Shown: positions 1 through 7,138, counted from the stretch's first letter. The stretch: 14,575 nucleotides of DNA from Promethearchaeota archaeon (GCA_030620005.1 JAUXAJ010000108.1:1-14575), one strand, 5' to 3'. Made by a program: numbers and translations. Notes: generated by a model not told the origin, from the letters alone.

Positions 1-1
1 C

Positions 2-163
2 ATTTCCGTCATACATGATGTCAGTTTCAAGATTGTCGATAAATCTGCGTTAATCGCCTTATTTCGGAATCAATATTGCAATGATAGACCAATAATTTCC
101 AATTCCCTGAACAATTACATGTTTTATGATCTCAAATCTCACATTTTAGCTGTGATTGGGTAA
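2..163 (+). CDS. possible C-terminal end of a gene cut by the left edge
   Basis: Frame 2 of the plus strand is open from the window edge to a TAA at 161-163, giving 53 codons that begin ISVIHDVSFKIVDKS and end SHILAVIG. The residue mix (mixed charged, aromatic and hydrophobic residues) looks like protein, and the segment has a higher G+C content than the intergenic DNA that follows. I do not recognise the family. An open run of this length can occur by chance in AT-rich DNA, so this is a tentative call that depends on the sequence to the left. Confidence 0.4.
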   Translation: MSVIHDVSFKIVDKSALIALFRNQYCNDRPIISNSLNNYMFYDLKSHILAVIG

Positions 164-213
164 AAGAGGTGGAAAATTCGAAAACTTAAAAAATAAAAAA
201 CGCATAAGTTAAG

Positions 214-265
214 TTATTAAAATAATTTATTAAAATAATTTATTAAAAAAATTTATTAAAAAAAG
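214..265. repeat. four tandem copies of a 13-bp AT repeat in the MFS gene leader
   Basis: The unit TTATTAAAATAAT occurs exactly at 214-226 and 227-239. A third copy at 240-252 has one T changed to A, and a fourth at 253-265 is the most diverged and runs straight into the AAAAGGAT ribosome-binding-like stretch before the ATG at 276. Each unit resembles an archaeal TATA element, so the array may provide several overlapping promoter boxes or simply be slippage-prone filler. Confidence 0.75.
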
Positions 266-275
266 GATAAAAAAA

Positions 276-1607
276 ATGTCAGAATCGAAAGTAGCAGTAA
301 AATTTAATGCAAAACAAACATTATTCATTGGATTAGCTTTTTTTACTTCCGAAGTCGCATGGGCGCTATATAATGCACAAATCCCTTTAATGCTGCAAAG
401 CTATGTAGGCTTGTTAGGGATGATAGGGTTTTGGATGGCATTAGATAATATCTTGGGAGTTATTATCCAGCCTATAATGGGGTCAATCAGCGATAATACT
501 CGAACCAAGTACGGACGAAGAATGCCTTATTTAATGATCGGCATTCCTTTAGGCGCCTTATTTTTCGCCTTAATCCCTACTCAAACCTCGTTTTTAATGT
601 TATTATTATGGATGTTCTTCTTTGGTTTAAGCATGGGATTTTATCGCGCACAAGCAGTGTCGTTGATGCCAGATTTTGTAAAACCAGCAAATAGAAGTAA
701 AGGAAACGCGATTATTAATTTTATGGGCGGTATCGGCGTCGCAATTGGCTATGCGTTCAGCTTTTTACTAGATCTTTTTACCGATCCTAAACTTGGGCTA
801 CAGATTTTATTTATTATTGTTGCATTTATAATGGTCGGTGCGTTATGTGTTCTATTGCTAAAGATTAAGGAAAAAGACTCGTACGGATATCAATTAGTAC
901 TAAAAATGGAAAAGAAAGAAAGTGAAAAAGTCAAATCAGAAAAGAAAAAACTTAGTTTAATAGCAAGCATTAAAGATGTGTTCTCTGAAGACGATAAAAG
1001 CACTCTCTTCATCCTATTAGCAATTTTCTTTTGGTTCGTCGGTTATCAGGGAGTAGTAGCATTAGTTTCAATCTTTGGAGTGAATGTCTTAGAATATTCT
1101 CCTGGTCTTGCCGGATTTTTACCTTTCATAGTAACTGTTCCACTTTTAATCTCTATTTACCCTCTATCAATAGTTGCGACAAAAATAGGTAGGCGGAAAT
1201 CAATTAAAATTGGAGTCATAATATGGATTGTAATGCTAATTATAGGAACCTTTTTAGGCATGATGAAGGCTGATTTAATTATCTTAGCTATACCTCTCGC
1301 ATTCCTTGGAATAGGATGGGCGCTAATTAACGTTAATTCCATTGTAATCGTATGGGAACTCGCGCCAACGCATGATAAAATTGGAACTTACACCGGACTT
1401 TATTATTTCTTTAGTTACATGGCTGCTATAACGGGACCAATGTTGGTAGGTTTTCTTACAGATTTTACAGGTCTAGAATTTCTTCTTTTAAACGCGTCAT
1501 ATTTCTTTATAGCAGCGTTTATTTGTCTGTTTTTTGTTAAAAGAGGCGAAGTTGAGTTAACTGAAGAAGAAAAATACGAAAGGCAAAAATTAATCCAAGA
1601 AATGTAG
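276..1607 (+). CDS. MFS sugar transporter, SLC45/GPH-like
   Basis: This is a predicted 12-helix secondary transporter of 443 residues, the usual size for the major facilitator superfamily. Seen in the sequence: the loop after helix 2 carries GSISDNTRTKYGRR at residues 69-82, the D-x-x-R/K-x-x-x-G-R-R pattern of MFS proteins and in particular of the SLC45/sucrose-transporter and GPH groups. A second family-like segment with MPDFVKPANRSKGNA lies near residues 131-145. A long charged loop of about 45 residues, rich in Lys and Glu (about 196-240), separates the two six-helix halves. Family knowledge points to proton- or cation-coupled uptake of a di- or oligosaccharide or glycoside; the substrate is not readable. 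The start at 276 follows AAAAGGAT at 261-268. Transcription probably ends in the T-tracts just downstream. The glycoside hydrolases later in the window make a sugar substrate plausible. Confidence 0.85.
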   Translation: MSESKVAVKFNAKQTLFIGLAFFTSEVAWALYNAQIPLMLQSYVGLLGMIGFWMALDNILGVIIQPIMGSISDNTRTKYGRRMPYLMIGIPLGALFFALIPTQTSFLMLLLWMFFFGLSMGFYRAQAVSLMPDFVKPANRSKGNAIINFMGGIGVAIGYAFSFLLDLFTDPKLGLQILFIIVAFIMVGALCVLLLKIKEKDSYGYQLVLKMEKKESEKVKSEKKKLSLIASIKDVFSEDDKSTLFILLAIFFWFVGYQGVVALVSIFGVNVLEYSPGLAGFLPFIVTVPLLISIYPLSIVATKIGRRKSIKIGVIIWIVMLIIGTFLGMMKADLIILAIPLAFLGIGWALINVNSIVIVWELAPTHDKIGTYTGLYYFFSYMAAITGPMLVGFLTDFTGLEFLLLNASYFFIAAFICLFFVKRGEVELTEEEKYERQKLIQEM

Positions 1608-1611
1608 AAAA

Positions 1612-1643
1612 TTTTTTTTTTTTTATATAACCTTTTTTTTTTT
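1612..1643 (+). terminator. double poly-T terminator of the MFS gene
   Basis: Two T runs (13 T at 1612-1624, 11 T at 1633-1643) begin five bases after the TAG of the transporter. Long U-tracts without a strong hairpin are the usual archaeal termination signal. The neighbouring gene on the other strand ends just beyond. Confidence 0.7.
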
Positions 1644-1726
1644 CTTTAGGCGCTACTTGTATCTAGGAAAATCATCATGTTGAAAATCTCCGATTAATCT
1701 CTTCACGAATTTCTTTAATGTCAGAT

Positions 1727-2323
1727 TCAATTATCTCGAAATAATCTGTGGGTAAATCCTTCCAAATTCCAAAAAATTTTCAATTTCAGAAGTAAATAAT
1801 AAAAAACTATGGGTCCATATAACCATACTAATTGAGGATATAAGGTTATAGGATATCCATTAACATGAAATAAAGCAGGATTCCACCAATAAACTATAAA
1901 AGTCCAAGCTGAATTTGAAACAGCTCCTATTTCAACAATTAATTCTTGAATCTGACCATATACAATTAAAATTATCAATTCTTTGATATTAAAATGTTCA
2001 AAATTTGGAGATTTACAGAGTAATAAGACTAACCAATATCCCATTAGAAAGAGACCTCCATCCCAGAGGGTATGGGATATCATAAAAATTAAATAATGAT
2101 AAGGGTAAGGCCGGATTGTTTCTATCGTTACAAAATAAGTAGTTTCTGCGCTGCCAATAAACATGGGTATTTCCCAAGTAAGACCGATTGCAGCTCCCAC
2201 CCAGAAAATGTACCATGAAAACTTTCTTATCTTTTTTAGTCGATACAAGACATAAACTAAAATAGGAGCTGAAAATCCAATTATAAGGTCTATATGGTAA
2301 AATATCGCATGTAAACTTGACAT
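1727..2323 (-). CDS. polytopic membrane protein, unknown function, C-terminus probably frameshifted
   Basis: The 198-residue reading has about six hydrophobic segments (roughly 8-27, 36-57, 76-103, 113-133, 138-150, 160-181) and no signal peptide. Conserved-looking features are W50-E51-I52-P53, SHTLWDGG at 83-90, and GQIQELIVE at 123-131, whose charged and polar residues lie inside or at the edge of helices. I do not recognise the family; an EXPERA-like fold is a remote thought I cannot support. The reading ends in an abrupt, unlikely tail (after K182) at TGA 1727-1729. If one A of the A6 run at 1771-1776 is removed, the frame continues as GIWKDLPTDYFEIIESDIKE and onward to TGA at 1675-1677. 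That gives a 215-residue protein with a charged, helical C-terminus. The ATG at 2323 lies 28 bases from a TATA-like box. Confidence 0.6.
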   Translation of the reverse strand: MSSLHAIFYHIDLIIGFSAPILVYVLYRLKKIRKFSWYIFWVGAAIGLTWEIPMFIGSAETTYFVTIETIRPYPYHYLIFMISHTLWDGGLFLMGYWLVLLLCKSPNFEHFNIKELIILIVYGQIQELIVEIGAVSNSAWTFIVYWWNPALFHVNGYPITLYPQLVWLYGPIVFYYLLLKLKIFWNLEGFTHRLFRDN

Positions 2324-2346
2324 ATTTTATACTTTTTAAGATTTTT

Positions 2347-2355
2347 ATTTATAAT
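2347..2355 (-). promoter_or_regulatory. TATA-like box for the membrane protein gene
   Basis: On the minus strand ATTATAAAT is centred about 28 bases before the ATG at 2323. That is the spacing expected for an archaeal promoter with a near-leaderless transcript. No clear ribosome-binding site precedes the start, which agrees with this. Confidence 0.5.
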
Positions 2356-2443
2356 TTGAGAAGAAAAAAAAGATCTTTTTATTGTTTTGGCTAAAATTAT
2401 TTCTAAAGATACTCAAATCAAGAAGATTTTGGAAAAAATAAAA

Positions 2444-2596
2444 TTATAATTCTATTTCTATTGATATTGTTTTTTTCTCTTCAGGGACTTTTTTCAATGT
2501 TTCTATAAAACCCTTGATGATATTAATAAGAATGTTTTTAATAATAGGATTTAATGGAATCTCCTTGTCGTTTACTATAAGTTTTGCGTCAGGCAT
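2444..2596 (-). CDS. small conserved-looking archaeal protein, 50 residues
   Basis: The minus strand between the membrane protein and the GPH symporter encodes a 50-residue ORF starting at ATG 2596-2594 and ending with TAA at 2446-2444. It begins MPDAKLIVNDKEIPLNP and ends TISIEIEL. The layout is a short beta hairpin (KLIVNDKEIPLN), an amphipathic helix (IIKNILINIIKGFIETLKKV), a charged turn (PEEKK) and a final strand. The pattern VN-x-KEI-x-LNP followed by a helix and ending in IEIEI-like residues resembles small uncharacterised proteins I associate with archaeal genomes. That is recollection, not a search result. The segment is protein-like in composition inside otherwise very AT-rich DNA, and a TATA-like box sits 31 bases upstream. 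No function can be given. Confidence 0.72.
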   Translation of the reverse strand: MPDAKLIVNDKEIPLNPIIKNILINIIKGFIETLKKVPEEKKTISIEIEL

Positions 2597-2623
2597 TAGT
2601 TTTTCACAGTTTATTTAATTTTG

Positions 2624-2631
2624 TTATATCT
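2624..2631 (-). promoter_or_regulatory. TATA-like box for the 50-residue protein
   Basis: The minus strand reads AGATATAA here, centred about 31 bases before the ATG at 2596. This supports a short or leaderless transcript for the small gene. The rest of the 2597-2765 gap shows only AT-rich DNA and the terminator of the upstream symporter. Confidence 0.45.
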
Positions 2632-2749
2632 TGTTAAATTAGAAAATCTTTGAAACGATATAAGATTAGGGATTTTAAAGTAATAAACAATTTCCAATTC
2701 CATGTTATATTATTACCTTTTTAAAAAATAACGAAATTTTGGTAAAAAT

Positions 2750-2757
2750 AAAAAAAA
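2750..2757 (-). terminator. T-tract after the GPH symporter gene
   Basis: On the minus strand a run of eight T follows the TAA of the symporter by about nine bases. This fits a U-tract terminator and separates the symporter from the small gene downstream. Confidence 0.5.
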
Positions 2758-2765
2758 CGGTTTTA

Positions 2766-4133
2766 TTACTGTGCTAACTTTTCCTTTTTCTTTTTGTGAA
2801 GCTTCGCGAGCTCTTCTTGGAAAGAGACACTTTCAAGTTTTTCCATTGGATATAATATAACAAAAACAAGCGCAATCAATGTAAATATTTGTGGAGCAAT
2901 TAAAAATAGAGCTTTAATTCCTATTATTGCTGAAGTAGGTTGAATTATACGGGGAGCATCCTTCACGTAATTAGTTAAAGCTAATACCACAGTCGCTATT
3001 ATAGGACCAATGCTATATGCGTGCATTGTAAATAAAGCATTAACTCCAAAAAACATCCCTTCTCTCCTTGAACCATAATTAAGTTCATCCTCGTCAATAG
3101 GTAATGTTTGAAGAACTGGAGTAAACACGGTTGACCCTCCGAAAAAGGCTGTCCAGACAATGCTGAACCATATTAGCCATTCAGTAGTAGGATTTAATAC
3201 CATGAAGAAGAACGCAATCCCTCCAATAATTTGTAGAGGCATGAATGTTTTCATTATTTTTTTAATGCCGTATTTTGGTCTTAATTTCATGCAAATAACA
3301 TTTGAACTGAAGCCAATGAGCACGTAAATTAAGAAAAAGTATAGAATGCCATTCTCACCTAGAATTAGCGCATGCACGAATAAATAAGAAAGACCAACAG
3401 AAGCTTGAAGACTTACAGCAAAGTTATATCCCATGAAACATTTAAAGCTCCTGGACTTTAGAGACTGCTTGAGGGACTCTATAAGTGGAGGACTCTTGTC
3501 GCTCTGAAATTCAGGACTTTCTCTTGAAAATTTTACAACAATAGCATAACCTATCATGCTGACTATGGCAATTATTATTGCACCTATTTGGAGTAATTCT
3601 CGATCGTTCATGATATAAGGAACAAACATGATACCTAAGCCACCAAAAAAGCCAACCAATCCGCTAATGAATCCAATTTTAGCTCTTTCACCAATATCGG
3701 CCGTCATATCGGGAAGTAAAGCGTACCAAGTCATGGTAACGGTAGTTAAACAAATATCATAAGCACAAATCATTATTACGAAATGTAAAAAGATTACGAT
3801 TTGGTTGTCCAAGCTCCACGGGAACCACATTAACACGAATACGATAATTAATGCAGGACTGAAGAATTTAATAAATACAATGCGCCTGCTCCCCCATTTT
3901 TTAACGTTAGTATTATCGCTCTTGTGGCCAATGAGAGGGTCGTTAATCGCGTTAACTATAGAATAAATGACCAATCCTAATATCCAGAATCCCTCGTTTA
4001 GTTTTAAATCATCGTAAAAATAATTTACATACGCTAGATTAAAGAAGCCTGCAATGAGTGCTAATGGAAGTGAACCCATTACATACCCAAATACTTGACT
4101 GCGTGGTAAATCTCCTTTTTTTTTTTCCGCCAT
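2766..4133 (-). CDS. GPH-family glycoside/cation symporter (MelB-like)
   Basis: This 455-residue membrane protein belongs to the glycoside-pentoside-hexuronide:cation symporter family of the MFS. Family marks seen: NAINDPLIGHKSDNT at residues 61-75, followed by the W-G-x-R-R element (80-84); WYALLPDMTADIGERAKI near 136-153, matching the conserved A-L-x-P-x-x-T-x-D-x-x-E-R segment; REGMFFGVNALFT in the C-terminal half, equivalent to the MelB R-x-G-x-x-F-G element; and the typical ending Y-P-M-E-K-L with a Lys-rich cytoplasmic tail. In MelB an Asp-x-x-x-Asp pair in helix 2 binds the cation. Here the first is Asn61 and the second is Asp65, so the coupling ion or its affinity may differ; that is inference. 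It is expressed away from the VOC gene at 4277 across a 143-base divergent region. The substrate is probably a glycoside or oligosaccharide. Confidence 0.88.
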   Translation of the reverse strand: MAEKKKGDLPRSQVFGYVMGSLPLALIAGFFNLAYVNYFYDDLKLNEGFWILGLVIYSIVNAINDPLIGHKSDNTNVKKWGSRRIVFIKFFSPALIIVFVLMWFPWSLDNQIVIFLHFVIMICAYDICLTTVTMTWYALLPDMTADIGERAKIGFISGLVGFFGGLGIMFVPYIMNDRELLQIGAIIIAIVSMIGYAIVVKFSRESPEFQSDKSPPLIESLKQSLKSRSFKCFMGYNFAVSLQASVGLSYLFVHALILGENGILYFFLIYVLIGFSSNVICMKLRPKYGIKKIMKTFMPLQIIGGIAFFFMVLNPTTEWLIWFSIVWTAFFGGSTVFTPVLQTLPIDEDELNYGSRREGMFFGVNALFTMHAYSIGPIIATVVLALTNYVKDAPRIIQPTSAIIGIKALFLIAPQIFTLIALVFVILYPMEKLESVSFQEELAKLHKKKKEKLAQ

Positions 4134-4213
4134 GTTATAAAATTCCTTCTGCCTTTAATTTTTTAATTAACATCATAAAATCTTTGATAGATTAAAAGAT
4201 TGCTTCTTGCATG

Positions 4214-4225
4214 ATTTATATATTA
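4214..4225 (+). promoter_or_regulatory. TATA box for the VOC gene
   Basis: The stretch TTTATATATTAA in the divergent region is one of the clearest TATA-like elements in the window. Its centre is about 57 bases before the ATG at 4277, so a leader of roughly 30 bases is expected. The symporter on the other strand must use a weaker AT-rich element within 4155-4175. Confidence 0.5.
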
Positions 4226-4276
4226 AACATTCATTCAAGTTATTTAGAAAAAATTATTAGTAGAAGTTGATAAAAA

Positions 4277-4750
4277 ATGGAAGAAAATTTCACTTTTAAT
4301 CTGAGTAATTTGAAAATAGATCAGTTAGGATATGTTTATAAAGACTTAAAAAAACAGGCAAAAATAATGGAATCGCTTTATAACATTCCAAAATTTGCTA
4401 TATTGGAAGGACCGCCCGAAAAAATTGTATATCGCGGCAAAGAATCAATTCTAAACTATAATATCGGATTAAGCCGGTTTTTTAACGTGCAACTTGAGTT
4501 AATTCAGTGGAACGATGGAGAATGCATATACAAAGAGTTTTTAGAACAAGGAAGAGAAGGACTTCACCATATCAGCATGTTTATAGAGAATTTAGATGCT
4601 TACATTGAGGAATTTAAAAAAATGGGAATTGATGTCATAGAATCTGGTCAGATAGGGAAAGTAGTGTATGCGTACATGGATACCGAAGAAAGTTTTGGCA
4701 TAATTATCGAAATTCAAGAAACCATGCGAAGGAGAAAAAGACGCAAATAA
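4277..4750 (+). CDS. VOC-superfamily protein (methylmalonyl-CoA epimerase/glyoxalase-like)
   Basis: The 157-residue protein shows the two beta-alpha-beta-beta-beta modules of the vicinal oxygen chelate fold. Module 1 begins KIDQLGYVYKDL (13-24) and ends in VQLELIQW (71-78). Module 2 begins GLHHISMFIENL (95-106) and ends in FGIIIEIQE (140-148). Metal positions expected for the family are a residue in the first strand, Glu/Gln in strand 4, His at the start of module 2 and Glu in the last strand. Here these are Gln16, Glu74, His97/His98 and Glu145, so the first His of methylmalonyl-CoA epimerases is replaced by Gln. The length matches single-domain epimerases or lyases. A basic tail RRRKRRK ends the protein. 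It stands alone with its own TATA box, so the substrate stays unknown. Confidence 0.75.
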   Translation: MEENFTFNLSNLKIDQLGYVYKDLKKQAKIMESLYNIPKFAILEGPPEKIVYRGKESILNYNIGLSRFFNVQLELIQWNDGECIYKEFLEQGREGLHHISMFIENLDAYIEEFKKMGIDVIESGQIGKVVYAYMDTEESFGIIIEIQETMRRRKRRK

Positions 4751-4757
4751 TCTAATA

Positions 4758-4781
4758 TTTTTTTAATCTCTTTTTTTTTTT
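4758..4781 (+). terminator. poly-T terminator between convergent genes
   Basis: T7 at 4758-4764 and T11 at 4771-4781 lie just after the VOC stop codon. They probably end its transcript before the convergent gene whose stop is at 4796-4798. Confidence 0.6.
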
Positions 4782-4795
4782 AATCAATTCTTTTT

Positions 4796-5281
4796 TCAGT
4801 AAGAATACTTAAAAAAATCTCTTAACTTAAGAGTATTTACTAGTTTTTGGAATCTGACCTTGATAACTTCATCCGAAAGCTTTTTTGGTAAATATCCTAC
4901 CACGTAAGGATAAAAAATTTCAACAAACCAATTTGAATTATAAAGAGAATCTCCAAGAAACCGAATAAATACATTAAGTTCATCTTTTTCAGTAAATTGA
5001 GGTTTATCGAAACAAATATAAGGACATCTATCGTTGTTCTTTTCATCGTGATCCTTTTCCATGCCAGAACAAGACATTATTGTTTTATATCCTAAATGGT
5101 TGATTTTTTTGAGATGCTCAACGATCCCTCTATCAATTTTGCTTTCATCAAACTTTAATTTATCTTTCCATAAAATCTCCATTATTTCTTTTTTACCAAT
5201 GTTTTCGCCGTTCTTGGATGCGTCTGACATGTCTTTATCAATATAAGAAAAATTTTTTGTTTCTTTTATTTTACTTTTCAC
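4796..5281 (-). CDS. unrecognised protein with a Cys/His cluster
   Basis: The longest reading has 161 residues and begins with GTG at 5281. An in-frame ATG at 5230 would give 144 residues and may be the real start, because the first 17 residues are low in complexity and a TATA-like stretch at 5292-5303 lies too close to the GTG. The N-terminal part is charged and hydrophilic. The core reads HLGYKTIMSCSGMEKDH followed shortly by CPYICFD, placing Cys71, His78, Cys86 and Cys90 within twenty residues, a possible metal site. A following alpha/beta region, with residues FTEKDELNVFIRFL (96-109) and WFVEIFYPYVV (118-128), suggests a small two-layer fold. The SCSG motif also occurs in other small domains such as Tyw3, but the rest does not match convincingly. 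It is soluble and no partner is visible nearby. Confidence 0.6.
   Translation of the reverse strand: MKSKIKETKNFSYIDKDMSDASKNGENIGKKEIMEILWKDKLKFDESKIDRGIVEHLKKINHLGYKTIMSCSGMEKDHDEKNNDRCPYICFDKPQFTEKDELNVFIRFLGDSLYNSNWFVEIFYPYVVGYLPKKLSDEVIKVRFQKLVNTLKLRDFFKYSY
4819..4833. other. perfect 7-bp inverted repeat inside the 3' end of the 4796-5281 gene
   Basis: CTCTTAA-C-TTAAGAG is an uninterrupted palindrome. Read on the minus strand it is followed by ATTTTTTT, which together looks like a hairpin plus T-tract, about twenty bases before the stop codon. It could influence transcript end formation, but it is also partly dictated by the codons. Confidence 0.45.
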
Positions 5282-5386
5282 TTTCTCTATAATTATAAAA
5301 AATAATACTAAACAATAAAATCTAACATTATTAATGAATGTACACTACATTAACACGAATTTAAATATTATTTAATCAAAACTCAT

Positions 5387-5395
5387 GTATATAAG
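5387..5395 (+). promoter_or_regulatory. TATA-like box in the divergent region before the phosphate operon
   Basis: GTATATAAG lies in the 226-base region between the Cys/His protein gene and the DUF47 gene. It is about 117 bases before the ATG at 5508, so it would give a long leader if it serves the phosphate operon. A weaker AT-rich stretch at about 5474-5482 has the leaderless spacing. No other structure is evident in this gap. Confidence 0.35.
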
Positions 5396-5507
5396 ACTAT
5401 AAAAACTAAAAAATTTTTTACCATGATGAATTTAAATCTTATCAATTAAGTTAAAAATAATAAATACCTAAGATTTTTAATAGTTTAGACTAATATATGA
5501 GATAAAA

Positions 5508-6143
5508 ATGAAAGTAAAAAAATCAGAATTGGACGATATTAACAAGATGTTTCAATCAGAAGTGTTAAATTGCGTTAGAAAATTGAACGCACTCATAGCT
5601 GATTTTATTGAAGATAAGTTAGAAACGGAAAAATTATTCATGGTAATTAATTCAGAAAAAAAATGTGACAGATTAAAAGAAAGATACATTCAAATACTCT
5701 ATGAACAGAAGAGATCCTTACCGTTTTTAGTTGAAGATCGATATAGAATAATTAAATCTTTAGATAAGGTAAGTAATAAGAGCGAATTCGTAGCTAGATT
5801 TTTAGAAGTGTGTCCATTCAAAATCTTACCGGAAATTAAGGAAGGTTTCAAATCTTTAAATGATTTCTATTTACAAACAGCAGAAAAACTTATTGAATGC
5901 ACGATGTTAATGGAAACGGATTTTGATGGAGCTTATAAACTCACGTTTGAAATAGAAGCTTTGAAAAGAAATGCACATAACTTGAAATTTATTTTACTTA
6001 ATATACTTTTTAAACAAGTCGATAACCCATTAAGAGTGAATTTAATGTGGAAATTAATTGCAGAAATCTTCGGAGTAATATCTTGGGCGGAAGAACTTTC
6101 AGATTACTTGAGAGGATTAATTTTAAAATATCCAACAAAGTAA
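5508..6143 (+). CDS. DUF47 (PhoU-like) phosphate transport regulator
   Basis: This 211-residue protein looks all-helical and soluble, as expected for the DUF47/PhoU_div family of helical-bundle proteins encoded next to PiT transporters. Recognisable elements are the heptad-rich first helices, the E-x-x-C-D-R-L-K region (about 50-57), the R-x-x-x-LP-F-L-x-x-D-R segment (about 69-78) that marks the DUF47 group, and the C-terminal WKLIAEIFGVISWAEELSDYL helix, which corresponds to the conserved I-x-x-I-x-D-x-A-E-x-x-x-D ending. In studied systems DUF47 proteins bind metal and restrain or tune the partner phosphate transporter; the direction of control here is inference. Its stop is 18 bases from the transporter start, so the two genes form an operon. 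Confidence 0.83.
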   Translation: MKVKKSELDDINKMFQSEVLNCVRKLNALIADFIEDKLETEKLFMVINSEKKCDRLKERYIQILYEQKRSLPFLVEDRYRIIKSLDKVSNKSEFVARFLEVCPFKILPEIKEGFKSLNDFYLQTAEKLIECTMLMETDFDGAYKLTFEIEALKRNAHNLKFILLNILFKQVDNPLRVNLMWKLIAEIFGVISWAEELSDYLRGLILKYPTK

Positions 6144-6161
6144 AACGCGGGATGATAACAA

Positions 6162-7127
6162 ATGGATGTTGCTATAATAATAATAATTTTTTCAATAATT
6201 TCCGTATTGGTGGCTTTCGCGATTGGGTCTAGTGACGAAACTTTCGCAACGGTTTACGGCAGTCGAACACTTAACATGAAACAAATACTAATATTAACCA
6301 CAATATTCGCGATATTTGGGGCAATCCTGCTTGGAGAAGGTGTTAGTAAGACTGTTGGGAAAGGAATCTTGACTTTTTCGCTAACTGAACAGATTGTAAT
6401 GACAATTTTGATATCAACGGCAATATGGTTAATTATTTCATCTGCATTGGGCATCCCCATATCTACGACGCATTCGACCATTGGGTCCATAATAGGATTA
6501 GGGCTCTTTATTGAAGGTTGGAGCGGTTTAAATTGGATCAGCATAATTGAAATGAGCATGTGGTGGATATTATCACCCATCATTGGATATTTAGCATCTT
6601 ACTACGTATATAAATTGATAAATAAGCGCGTTGTTAATAAGCTCAATGGATTTAAGGATTACGAAAAATCAGAAAAGATTTTTGCCATGCTCTTATTAGG
6701 TGCCATTTGTTTAACAGCCTTTTCGAGAGCTGGAAACGACTGCTCAAACGCGGTTGGAATTGTTTCTGGAATGGGCGATATTGATATTGACATTTTATTA
6801 GTCATGACCGGACTTAGTTTAGCCGTAGGAATTATCATCCTGGGAAGAATCGTCATAAAAAGTGTTGGAACCATCACGGAGCTACGACCTAGTACCGCAT
6901 TTGCCGCTACAATTCCTACTACAATAATTTTATTCGTAGGGACTTATTTAGGCATCCCACTATCAGGATCACACATGCTAGTAGCTTCTTTGGTAGGATT
7001 ATCCAAAGCCAGGTGCGCTCCAACGAGTAAAAGCTTAGGAAAAATTGTCGTTTTATGGTTGTTAACTTTTCCGATGGCTGCGGTTTTATCCATTTTAATT
7101 TTTTTTCCGATAAATTATTTATTTTAA
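6162..7127 (+). CDS. PiT-family inorganic phosphate transporter
   Basis: This 321-residue, roughly ten-helix membrane protein imports phosphate with a cation. It shows the inverted duplication of the family: repeat 1 carries AIGSSDETFATVYGSR (20-35) and GIPISTTHSTIG (97-108); repeat 2 carries FSRAGNDCSNAVG (188-200... approximate) and GIPLSGSHMLVASLVG (264-279). Archaeal PiT proteins usually have G-A/S-N-D in the first signature, so the change of Asn to Ser24 is a deviation; in repeat 2 the N-D pair (193-194) and Asn197 are kept. The length is at the short end but matches archaeal PiT. The start at 6162 is preceded by GCGGGATGAT (6147-6156), a fair ribosome-binding site, in keeping with an internal operon gene. 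The start is an ATG and no upstream in-frame start is available near the DUF47 stop. Confidence 0.88.
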   Translation: MDVAIIIIIFSIISVLVAFAIGSSDETFATVYGSRTLNMKQILILTTIFAIFGAILLGEGVSKTVGKGILTFSLTEQIVMTILISTAIWLIISSALGIPISTTHSTIGSIIGLGLFIEGWSGLNWISIIEMSMWWILSPIIGYLASYYVYKLINKRVVNKLNGFKDYEKSEKIFAMLLLGAICLTAFSRAGNDCSNAVGIVSGMGDIDIDILLVMTGLSLAVGIIILGRIVIKSVGTITELRPSTAFAATIPTTIILFVGTYLGIPLSGSHMLVASLVGLSKARCAPTSKSLGKIVVLWLLTFPMAAVLSILIFFPINYLF

Positions 7128-7130
7128 TAA

Positions 7131-7138
7131 TTTTTTTT
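7131..7138 (+). terminator. T8 tract after the PiT gene
   Basis: A run of eight T starts four bases after the TAA of the transporter and is followed by another T6 at 7152-7157 within the gap. It probably ends the DUF47-PiT transcript before the first crotonase gene. Confidence 0.5.

Noticed and set aside
165..172. AGAGGTGG, a strong ribosome-binding-like sequence
   Set aside because: No ATG, GTG or TTG start lies at a usable distance downstream, and the transporter start at 276 is over 100 bases away.
1608..1680. T-rich region as an insertion sequence end or integration site
   Set aside because: No inverted terminal repeats, target duplication or transposase; the T runs are explained as a terminator.
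5282..5507. Non-coding RNA from the TATA-like box at 5387
   Set aside because: No stable hairpin or conserved motif is visible downstream; only AT-rich sequence up to the DUF47 gene.
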